Positions 45,601-53,400 of a DNA stretch of 55,464 nucleotides are shown here, in pieces. The notes beneath the pieces are model-generated. The model did no database searches. It was not told the DNA's origin and worked only from the letters and a program-made list of their open reading frames with translations. The position numbers were made by a program, and so were the translations under genes. Position 1 is the stretch's first letter. Every line of letters starts with the position of its first letter. The stretch is from a virus. The DNA lies in the IMG/VR virus record IMGVR_UViG_3300029319_008445, positions 1 to 55,464 of that record; one strand, given 5' to 3'.

Positions 45601-48600
45601 ATTTGAAGAATACTTCCAGAGGCATGTATGATAAGCTGACAGATCTCTATATCAATCCAGTTAGAGATCCGGCCACGTCTGTTGTTAAGGGGTTTAATTT
45701 CCTTTCTTATAAAGAGACAGTTTATCCTCGTTCGGAAAATATGTTCTTGTCAGGCACTCGAAGTCGTTTAACTTTCGATAACCCTCCAATAGGCGATGAC
45801 GATGTTATAGGTGCGGCAATACTTGAAGAGCTTGCCGGTCGCATATGGAGATCCGATAGAGATAATAGAAAAGAACAAGAGGAGGCAAACTCTTTTGATT
45901 ACGAAGTGACAGAGCTATCATCTTGGGTTTTGGATGCCAGATCTGATTTCTTAACCGCCGAGGTTACTGCCCCAAGTGTTAATATCTATCAAGGATTAAC
46001 CACAAATAATGGTGCCGGCGAGCTTCAAAATTTATATACTATATTCCATAGTGGAGAAAACCTGGGAAGAGCAGGTATCTCCACCAAGAGTGTTAAGTTC
46101 GGTAGTAGAGCGTTCCTTACAGCCTCTGCAGAACATTCGACTAGTTCCTTGGGATTTACTTATCTGTCATCATCAGTAATTTCATTCTGGTTCAAGGCTA
46201 CAGATCCGAATCACAATTTGTCTTCTAGTTTGATATCTAGAGGTAGAGATAGCACCGATGGTACAGCCGAGCCAATGACTTTTGACATAAGACTGGAAGG
46301 TCATGATTTGTTTGTTAACATCGGCCGACCACGGGGTGAAAAATTTACCGGGTCTTCTGGTCACGGTCCTTCGCTAGGTGAAGGCCGGGCCCAAACCGGA
46401 TCAGCAGGTCATGCAAACTTAAGCAACAACGAGTGGCACCACGTGTGTTTAGGATGGTATTATAGAAGTGCGACAGATCACAGATATACTTTGTGGGTAG
46501 ATGGCGTTGCCTCAAGTGCAACCGCCCAGGGTACCACCGCTACCGGCGCTGGTCCCAGTTCAGGCCCGGGTTCTTTTATTGTTATTGGTGGCAATCCCCC
46601 ACCCAATTCGGGTGCCGACGCAACCAAGGCGGCTGTCAGAGGGTATAGGGGCTTTATCGATGAGGTTACTTTCTTTTCTTCATCAATAGGTTACCTTTCA
46701 CAATCTGGCCCAGTTACTAGTATGAATGATAATATAGCCACAACTCTTTATAATGGTGGAGTCCCGATGGATATTATTGCAAATACTCCCACTGTATTTA
46801 CCGGTAATCTCGCAATTATGTCGCACTACACTATGGGAGATCATGCAAATGATGGTCCGCTTACCAAGGTGGGCGGTTTCATTCAGGATATTAGTGCTGC
46901 TGGGTTAGTTACTCCAATTACCGGTAACTTGTCGGCATCTATATCTTCCTACGCAGCTGCCCACGACGGGTTTGATTCTCCTGGTCAAGGCATTGTGTCA
47001 GATGCACCATTTAGTTTTGAATCCAACGGTAACGCAAATATATTCGGTTCTTTGTATTCTAGACCAGTTCCTGAGAGAGATTCAGTTAAGGGAAGAGATT
47101 TAGGATATTTTGCCGGCGATACATTATGGGAGGCAGCTGCTCAGTCTGGTAAAGAACCAGCTTATGATAGTTATGATGATTATAGAGAGAACATTAGAGC
47201 AATTACCAAGGATTACAGCATTGTTCCTGAATTTAGAATCAGCAATCATATAAATTATTACTTGACTGCTAAGAAAGGTAACTTTCTTTCTAAAAACGAT
47301 TACTTCCTACAGATAGATGGAGCATCACAGAACTTAACTTCAAGTAAAGATGACGGCTTTTATAAAACTTACACAAATACTGATTTCTTAAAACATTTCA
47401 GTGTTATTAGGAAAGATCACGCTAAGGCCACTAAGGCTGGGGAAACATATAAACCTTCAGGTATTGCTCTTAAGTGCAATGCTGTGCTGAAGCTCCTGCC
47501 TTATGATGGGTTTTATCCTGCCCAAAGATGTTGGCAAATGGGGACACTCCTATCAAGTTCCTATGCAAATGAACTTAATTTCAAAGGTGGAGCGACATCA
47601 GCAAATGCAGCTGCTTTTGGCAACCAGGTAACTTTTAAAACCTTCTTGTCTCCTTTCATGGCCCCAGGCTTGTTGTTTAATTCAATTAAGTCCGGCCTCG
47701 CGGTTGATCATCCGATTATGACTTCTTCATTTTCAATTGGCCAGGCTGATTTTGATGTTGATAATGATTGGTCTGGTAGTTTTAGAATAAGTTCTTCTTT
47801 TGGATTTAGAATGCCTTTTGAAGCTTTGGTTGAGCCCCAAAATTTCCTAGCCGGTAACACTATTGTTGATTATGAAGTTCATCCGTCCGCTTCTGTTAAT
47901 TCGACAGCTTCGTGGGATGGTTCCGGCACGCCAAACTTCTCTCTTGCGATGAATAATTTCTTGGCTGAAACCCCGCGATTCTTTTTGAAAAATGAGGGAG
48001 TTACTAGTATTATTTCTGCCAAGGATGATAATAAAAAATATTTCAAAGCAGAATTTGGAAAAGAGTATCGTATGAGGATTGTTTTGAGAAACGGAAAGGT
48101 TTCTAGAAGAAGGCAATTAGAATCAAACGCCCCCAGAGATAATTCTAAAGGCCAAGATATAACCTTGACTGGTTCTTTCTTTACTCAGCCACAAATAACA
48201 ATGTATTCTAGACGATCAGCTTTTGGACCCCCTGTTCATGCAGAAAACATTAGATTTAACGAGAGTTATGAGCCTTTTACGCCTCCATATATGGACGGGT
48301 ATGCTGATGTTGAAATGAGATTTACACCAAATGAAACTAAGTTTTATAGCATAGACGAGATTGTTAGCCAAGTTTCTTCAAGTTTTTATAGAGTTGGTGA
48401 ACAGTATTTCAGTAGTGGTGGAACTCCGTTACCCACTAGTTTCGCTGCTAAAAATCAAATGCAAGTGTCTGCTTCTTTAAATATGTTAGAGATTGCGAGA
48501 ACCAAGAAGACAACTTATGATCCGATTACTGGTGAGGCTGTTACAGTCGAGGAAGATGCAGCTGCTCCAAGTGTTGCCATTATTCAACCCAAATGGGAGT

Positions 48601-49469
48601 GTCCTATTTTAGATTTTGAAAACGTTTCAGCTACATTACCAACATTTGGTTCTAGTTCTATCTCTAGGGGAATGTGGCATCAATATGGTGTTGAGCCATC
48701 TTCACAAAAGGGTGTCTTTTTAGAAATTCAAGATTTGACTGATGAAGAAAAAGACAATCCCGCCATTACTGGCTCTTTGGCTGATTTGATGGGATTTCCT
48801 AAAACAACAACTAAATTGGGCCAGGCTTTGGAGGAAAAGATTATCCGAGAAGCAGTTGTTGCTGTACCCTTTACAGAAAAAAGAGGTGTCAAACAATTCT
48901 TCACTATGTCTAGGCAAAAAATTGATGATGCCCACAAGGCTCTAAAATTAGGTAAAACAGAGGAAGGCACAGCAGGAAAATCAATAGTATCCATGGTAGA
49001 TTCAATGAGTCGCTATGTATTTCCTCCCAAGCTTGATTTCTTGACAAATGAAACTGTCAAACCAATGGCAATGTATATTTTTGAATTCGAGCATAAATTA
49101 AGCAAGAAGGATTTAACAGATATATGGCAAAACCTTTCTCCTGAAATTGGCAGGACATTTCAGGCTAGGTCCGTGGTTGTTAGCCATAAACTATTAGAAA
49201 AAGAATTGTTAGGAGACAAGTTCTCAGATGATTTGAGGTGGATGGTTTTTAAAGTTAAACAAAAAGCAGAAACCAATTACTTCAAGATGTTGTCTGAATC
49301 TGCACAGGAAGAGGGTTTTAAATTTGATGTAATCAGAAACAAAGGAGTTATTAAGGACGCTAGTCAATTCGCTTACTCTTACAATTGGCCCTATGATTTC
49401 TTCTCGTTGGTAGAAATGATAAAAATGGATGCAGAAGTCGTTATCAAAAATAAAAAAGATGAAGAATAG
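39663..49469 (+). CDS. Giant 3268-aa virion protein with two LamG-like domains
   Basis: A 3268-aa protein, the largest gene in the window. The N-terminus (MSLKDLFKNRESFKISPLSS) and YYERAIERIYDTYPYDGSLR resemble a class of very large marine-phage baseplate/tail proteins. A LamG/concanavalin-like domain lies at about residues 180-350 (VTVEFWLKK, TNWKHYAFTFLSG, SASLYVDGKL, GSLDEFRFW). A second lies at about 2165-2340 (ISFWFKA, NEWHHVCLGWYY, TLWVDGV, GFIDEVTFFSS). LamG-like folds bind glycans or proteins, so host-surface contact is plausible. The middle has helical parts (TSRDEDREYDTKIEDVKN) and many Ser-rich loops. No transmembrane or signal segment. Separate exact functions of the segments are unknown. 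Confidence 0.85.
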   Translation: MSLKDLFKNRESFKISPLSSTDDIAREVGESTEFIEEFRKDRDRFIPPVDYGKPENFARYGLAEEYYERAIERIYDTYPYDGSLREKLEWHNSSSYVDNHVFNNEYPRTTGYALFSADGYNSAKSVDGQTGYGLTNSPEYIEIRGGPHTGSSMEVLKTGFAGSNIYDVDSNRQSNLEFNLSEGVTVEFWLKKVAFATGDNTEKEVIFDLWNGHNSSSADYGRLRIELTGASAGSPFRITAMSGTNGFFQQSIGADLTTTSLTNWKHYAFTFLSGASDISASLYVDGKLNHLSYPTGTGSINEVTGNLNAYIGALKTAPSGNTGRSEGITAGNYGKLSGSLDEFRFWKTARTSEAIGRYWFTQVHGGTNTDMDKYDEFNPVDLGVYYKFNEGITGTSSIDSVVLDYSGRLSNGNWIGYDSYSRNVGSAIVSSSAAKAEAKDPIIYSFHPDVKDYKEQKLLSGSGHDAQNNAAFYDMMPRWILDEDAKTGGNVKKLTQILASYFDTLHLQIEALPTLREATYSTYSSASVSSSAKPLPFASKLLGGLGMEAPELFIDANILEKLTSRDEDREYDTKIEDVKNLIYQNIYNNLAYIYKSKGTEKSFRNLVRCFGIDDELVKFNIYGQNATHKYRDNYKPSVAKKNTIDFSTPGHFNATVYQYPSGSERGYIEGKTVLRELPFTVESEIVFPRKRKPSEIGYFPTPFLSSSLFGMHGVKTTTSNGSDTTWPASNHANERSNFQVYAIRTSSFGADLDSKDAYFMLTSSSPFPFEALTSSVFSDVYDDKKWNFAVRLKHNEHPLVEEATGSFGPPTGTERDTYTVEFYGVNTDLNEVSNEFLVTASVSASAAKVALANTFAESFVTNNKRIYCGAHRTNFTGTVLQRTDVKVSQLRYWFNYLDDDTIKAHARDINNYGLKHPYRNFSVFKEHASGSYIPSLDTLTLAWDFVTVTGSNENGRFIVSDFSSGSLAATERYGKLSEIIKRRHPGRGDFFATDSTSSIDKRYFYIAKQQLPEFVFSDDMVNIVDQDDPTFTRESRPTQFFFAAEKSMYQTISEEMVNMFATIIDFNNLVGEPVNRYRHDYKDLTKLRQLFFEKIDEVDDLDKYVDFYKWIDYSITSILKQIMPASANMSENLRTMVESHILERNKYRNKFPILDKKGSLNELQGIPGGDHGNRRHRKNPPPTLKIPSRANIAGARRRVYGQTNELSVRGYQAPEGRLSPATQTRNSYWWRYRCERTHPLITSGDASVDRERDKILSASSPEKNSFARRGSSYVPSFEAVEPIHGGVNFRKGKKLRYAHIATHEFGPRTVFRVGPFDLSVSNNFVLFRKVDVEGFLDSVDDVEIFPEELVKKKWKFSAYNNSEVKMANSYDYNILKGDLVVPFNLYKHHTVLTGGYHGDINSNFKEGVDFTNLHVDTYGPDNETPMQGPFTEKYVGGMQHRHVDINRHDENKGTPSNLDQAETRPESWFLLMGSLASGEEAVGIVGPTYSTTDEYDHEQPRARFYRDLVAKRPVNIRNIRTTGSTLGNYSSSIEYLNTTGRTENNAYFKENEGVSLPTRYAVKLPATTNPHSLLGIGGSAEGNHFGPAPSSLTSLSNRFASDTQFSLPRRDLTGSDSVIVSRFSAPGGPEVNSRGYLDIIAEEYSPYNALPFRNLSVRGSSSGEPGTIRSAVMSGSGRHGLRTLLTRHQGQFGIDSEFGSIKSSSYSTVASYHKIHRNTLKRIEYSGDSYTGAVVTGTVHNNGWFSSPIPQSDLQYTWLTASFESYPTKAETYGYAPVDGLVSSSVLGVVPAYNFVSASHVTNSNGLVTSFAAHNTIVIDAVNPSLNSLSASTWPDDHVSDLGNMDVAAETFNAMMLLRNGPYQHPSWKQIRAGDNPVTRYHRKNNIITVLKPPKQLLSKKEAEILVPAKNAGKLKQFRSSPVTSKYKPIVHVLRAKNYKKAFDISSVDESSPIKDSGFKYTHGNRKEMFSNAELNYTLNLKNTSRGMYDKLTDLYINPVRDPATSVVKGFNFLSYKETVYPRSENMFLSGTRSRLTFDNPPIGDDDVIGAAILEELAGRIWRSDRDNRKEQEEANSFDYEVTELSSWVLDARSDFLTAEVTAPSVNIYQGLTTNNGAGELQNLYTIFHSGENLGRAGISTKSVKFGSRAFLTASAEHSTSSLGFTYLSSSVISFWFKATDPNHNLSSSLISRGRDSTDGTAEPMTFDIRLEGHDLFVNIGRPRGEKFTGSSGHGPSLGEGRAQTGSAGHANLSNNEWHHVCLGWYYRSATDHRYTLWVDGVASSATAQGTTATGAGPSSGPGSFIVIGGNPPPNSGADATKAAVRGYRGFIDEVTFFSSSIGYLSQSGPVTSMNDNIATTLYNGGVPMDIIANTPTVFTGNLAIMSHYTMGDHANDGPLTKVGGFIQDISAAGLVTPITGNLSASISSYAAAHDGFDSPGQGIVSDAPFSFESNGNANIFGSLYSRPVPERDSVKGRDLGYFAGDTLWEAAAQSGKEPAYDSYDDYRENIRAITKDYSIVPEFRISNHINYYLTAKKGNFLSKNDYFLQIDGASQNLTSSKDDGFYKTYTNTDFLKHFSVIRKDHAKATKAGETYKPSGIALKCNAVLKLLPYDGFYPAQRCWQMGTLLSSSYANELNFKGGATSANAAAFGNQVTFKTFLSPFMAPGLLFNSIKSGLAVDHPIMTSSFSIGQADFDVDNDWSGSFRISSSFGFRMPFEALVEPQNFLAGNTIVDYEVHPSASVNSTASWDGSGTPNFSLAMNNFLAETPRFFLKNEGVTSIISAKDDNKKYFKAEFGKEYRMRIVLRNGKVSRRRQLESNAPRDNSKGQDITLTGSFFTQPQITMYSRRSAFGPPVHAENIRFNESYEPFTPPYMDGYADVEMRFTPNETKFYSIDEIVSQVSSSFYRVGEQYFSSGGTPLPTSFAAKNQMQVSASLNMLEIARTKKTTYDPITGEAVTVEEDAAAPSVAIIQPKWECPILDFENVSATLPTFGSSSISRGMWHQYGVEPSSQKGVFLEIQDLTDEEKDNPAITGSLADLMGFPKTTTKLGQALEEKIIREAVVAVPFTEKRGVKQFFTMSRQKIDDAHKALKLGKTEEGTAGKSIVSMVDSMSRYVFPPKLDFLTNETVKPMAMYIFEFEHKLSKKDLTDIWQNLSPEIGRTFQARSVVVSHKLLEKELLGDKFSDDLRWMVFKVKQKAETNYFKMLSESAQEEGFKFDVIRNKGVIKDASQFAYSYNWPYDFFSLVEMIKMDAEVVIKNKKDEE

Positions 49470-49499
49470 TGTTGTTTTCTAATTACTTAAGGGACAAGT

Positions 49500-50435
49500 A
49501 TGGCCTTTTTTGATCAAAAAGAAGAAGTATTGGAGATTGAATTAACTCCATATGGTAGGTATCTTTTATCTTTAGGGGAGATGCGACCAGCATTCTATGC
49601 TTTCTTTGATGATGACATAATTTATGATGCAGAATGCATGGGGTATGCAGAGGATCAAAATGAGACAGAACAAAGAATAAAAGAAACTCCACGCACACGC
49701 TGTCAGTCAGTTTTTAGAGATATTGAAGATGATGCTAAAGCTTACCACACAACGGAGCGTGCAAACGAAGGTCAAAAAAAGGCACTACAAAATTATTTTG
49801 AAAGAGAGTATGCTTTAACCTCTGAGCTTGGAATAGCAGATTATTACAGTAACAATGCGCCTTCATGGGATGTTGATCTACTGAAAGGCAACATCAAAAA
49901 TTCTACTTTGAATTATACAGGATCTGGTCCTCGATATCGCATTCCTCAGATAAATTTAAGCGCTTCATCATATGATCGAATTGTTGGTAGCTTAAGTCCT
50001 ACTCTGGGCCCAGAAGTTCCTTTTGATGAGGATTTGAGGACGGTGATAGAATTTGAAACAGACTTTGTTGAAATAAGGCAAGATTTTATTTTGTTAGAAA
50101 TTAATGAAAACAATACAGTTTTTCAAAAAGAAAATTTTGAGATTGAGCTTTTTGAGGTTCGAGATCAGAAAGAAGGAGAGTCTCGCACAAGTGACTTGTT
50201 GGTGCCACTAAAATTTACGGGTCCAAATAAAGATCGTACAGAATATGTAAATTATTATTTTAATTTAGAATTAGACATGGAGATAGAAGAAGAAATGCTC
50301 TGCAAATATAAGGGGGTCGATTCCACAAAGGGGCTATTTATACAGCGCTCGTTAGAATGTACGCCCGATGTACCCAGTGTGTCGACTGATCAATATTCAA
50401 CACGTGTTACTGATGTCGGGGAGGTTTGTGATTAA
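49500..50435 (+). CDS. Virion-type protein, unknown, 311 aa
   Basis: A 311-aa protein preceded by AAGGGACA. It begins MAFFDQKEEVLEIELTPYGR followed by YLLSLGEMRPAFYAFFDDDIIYD. I recall this kind of opening from marine myovirus structural proteins, but cannot tie it to a named T4 gene. The rest is acidic and mixed alpha/beta, with DFVEIRQDFILLEINENN, and ends with VCD. The tight TAATG link to the next long gene suggests the two products work together. Confidence 0.75.
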   Translation: MAFFDQKEEVLEIELTPYGRYLLSLGEMRPAFYAFFDDDIIYDAECMGYAEDQNETEQRIKETPRTRCQSVFRDIEDDAKAYHTTERANEGQKKALQNYFEREYALTSELGIADYYSNNAPSWDVDLLKGNIKNSTLNYTGSGPRYRIPQINLSASSYDRIVGSLSPTLGPEVPFDEDLRTVIEFETDFVEIRQDFILLEINENNTVFQKENFEIELFEVRDQKEGESRTSDLLVPLKFTGPNKDRTEYVNYYFNLELDMEIEEEMLCKYKGVDSTKGLFIQRSLECTPDVPSVSTDQYSTRVTDVGEVCD

Positions 50436-53400
50436 TGGTTCTTAACTATACCCCACCTGTAAAATCAAACCCTGGTGTTCTGTCAAAAACAACTGATCCA
50501 ATACATTTGGCTTTTCCATTAGAGAATAGAGAAGATACAGCTGTTAGTGGTGGGAGTTTGCCTAGTATTTACATACAAAATATTGCACTAGATGTTAACA
50601 AGGTCACTTTAAATCTTTTATTCAAGAAGGTTGCAGCATCCCAACAAGAGGCTATAAATTCGTTAAAATCCTCTCTTCAAGGCGTAGATATTAAAGCTAT
50701 CTTAAGTTATGGAGAAAAACTTTCAAACAACATAACAAACAAGAAAATAAGCTTATCTGTTGATTTTGACAAAAGAGACAACGCCTCTCAGGAATTCTAC
50801 CCTGGAGAAAAAATAATTTCTTCTGATTTCTCATCACAGCGCCTCAACAAGATTACAGACTTTGATGGTGCAGTTCATTATGAGGTACCTTTTTCGATAG
50901 TTTTTACAGATCAGAAGTTACTTAAGAAAGGTAGCCCTAAGCATTTGACTGTTACGGTTTTTTCATTTACCAGAGCCAAGGGGGAGTTTTTGGAAGGTAT
51001 CAAGCCTTATCTCTCTGTTGGCAAACTAACGTCAGAAATTATATATGACAATTTCATGTTACAGGAAAAAAGTAAGATTTTTTACACCGCCGCAGGAAAG
51101 ATATATGCGGGTCCAGTTCAAATGTCTTCTAATGGTTCTGTAATCAAAGCAGGAGCATCCAATTCCTTTGGGGAGGGATTGATCCAAGTCAATATTCCAA
51201 ACGCTAAAATTAAAGACAATAGGATACTAGATGACATAAAATTACTTGAAGATATACCTCTAAGAGAAGATCCGGTCACTGAGCTTCCTGAGTTTTCTAA
51301 TATCTATCTGTCGGTAGATCGTCTTAAAAACACAAGATTTATATTTGGTATTGATTGCAAGACAGTATATTATAAAAACATTAAATTAAATAATTTTGTT
51401 AAAAACGATAGTCTCTATGAGCAATTGATGCAGAAGATGAAGATCAGATCAATGAAGGTGTATAGGATAGAGACTTTCCCCACTAACGACAGAGAGCCAG
51501 AAAAGTCGGAATTAATTATTAGCTCCAAGGATTCTGAACCTCGTAGTTTTGCAAAAAATACTCTTTTTGACGAACAGCAGCGACCAATTGGTTCTGTTCA
51601 AGAAGTATATCTACAAACCTATCTTGACAATAGTAGTGATGTTAGATACTTCTCAGTTGTTGATTATGAAGCCTCTAGGTTGGTAGGCGGGGCCTATTAT
51701 TATAGGATTGAAGTAGAATACGAAGATAAGTCCGAGGAATTGTTTGATATAAAACGCCGCAGCCTTGATAGAACTATAAAAGAAATGAAAGATTATGTTG
51801 TCCAGGCTGAATTAGGTATGAATCATTCTTCAAATAGGTTTGACGAAGATTTCATTAAAACACATATTAATCAAAAAGAAACACTTATCACAAAGAGCTT
51901 AATAACATATTCTGAAAATTTATCAATATTAACTAACGTCACTTTGGTCCAGAAAAGAAAAATATTAAGAAACTTGTTCAATATGATACATCCATCTAGT
52001 GGGAATGTTGATGGGTTGTTGTATTATATTAATTCAATGGAGAAATTGAAGTCAAAACATGAAACGGCCTTAATAAAGTCGGATTTTTTGAGTGGGAGAA
52101 CTGTTACTCATCAAAGCAGTCTTAATCATATTAAAGCCGAGAAGAATGTATTTACCATTACAAAAGATTATAACAAGGCTGAAGAGAGATACAATTCCAG
52201 TTGTGTAGCTAATGTAGGTATTGACTATTTGCATAGAAAGGGACAATCCGTCAAAGAGGAGGGTATTGTCAAAGTTCCTAAAGAAGAATGGAAAAAGAGG
52301 GTAGCTGATGAGGAAACCAAATTTCCAGAGAGCAAGGAAACGCCACCTGAGACTGCACTTATTACAGAGCCTCCACCCCCCATGCTGGCTGCAACTCCAA
52401 TGCCTGCTACAGCGGATCCCGTTGTTCCAGTGACTCCTACAATTACCATAACCACTACCACGACCACTAAGTCTGCTAGAGAGCCAATTTCGCCAACGAC
52501 GACCGCTACACCTTCGGATGTATATACGCCACCAACTGAGTCCGTAGTCATAACTGCCTCTCCTGCACCGCCGGTCGCAAAAGTGCCGCCCCCTGCAATT
52601 CCACCGGTAGAGCCAAATCTAGCCGCAGCATTAACGCCTTCCAAGGCCGCCCCAACACCAACGGAAAGAGACCGTCGTCGCCTTGAGGCAGAGCAAGCGG
52701 AAAAAGAGGCAGCCGAAGCCGCAGCTGCGATGCTGCCGGACTCGGCACCGGTTGCACCCCTAGTTGAGCCACCTCCCAAGAAGAAACCGGACCCCGGAAA
52801 AAGAGCTAGTATGGGTATTCCGAGCGAAACACCGGTCGCTTCTATTGCATCGGCACCAAAGGTCGCTCAAACTAGCGAGATTGAAGAGGTTACAGTAACT
52901 CAAACAGTTATTGAACGTTCGGCAACACCAGACGCCCCGGCAACTAGAACCACGGTGACCAACACTCATACTAATACACCGGCAGCTGCGGGCGGATCTA
53001 GCGGTACCGCATCTCAAATTAAAGCATCCACTGGCGATGCAGGTGCCGCAGCTGGTTCTGCAACCGCCAATTTAAGTTCTTATGTTCCTGGTCTCTCTGC
53101 CGGTAATGAGGGGAAAGAGGTGGCGTCTGCTACTGAAGTGACCCATGAAGTTGTTGCTCCTCCGACCTCAACAAGTGGACGTACTAGTAGACCTACTAGT
53201 GCTTACGAAATGCCACCAGTGGCCGACGAACCAGCGATGCCTGTGGCGCAAGCCGATACATCGTCACCCCGTCGCCGTCGAGTGATGCAGCGTGGAAGGA
53301 CTTCTGTACAAGCAAAACATTATCATGAATTTGTAATTGATGAAAATGGTAATGGTATAGCAAGACAGGCTTGTAATCCGGCTTATCCAAACATTTGCCA

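Noticed and set aside
52225-52779. Long open frame on the minus strand (184 aa)
   Set aside because: It is the complement of the Pro/Ala/Thr-rich linker of the 1546-aa gene; its Gly/Ser/Val-rich product is what GC-rich low-complexity DNA gives when read backwards, with no start signal.
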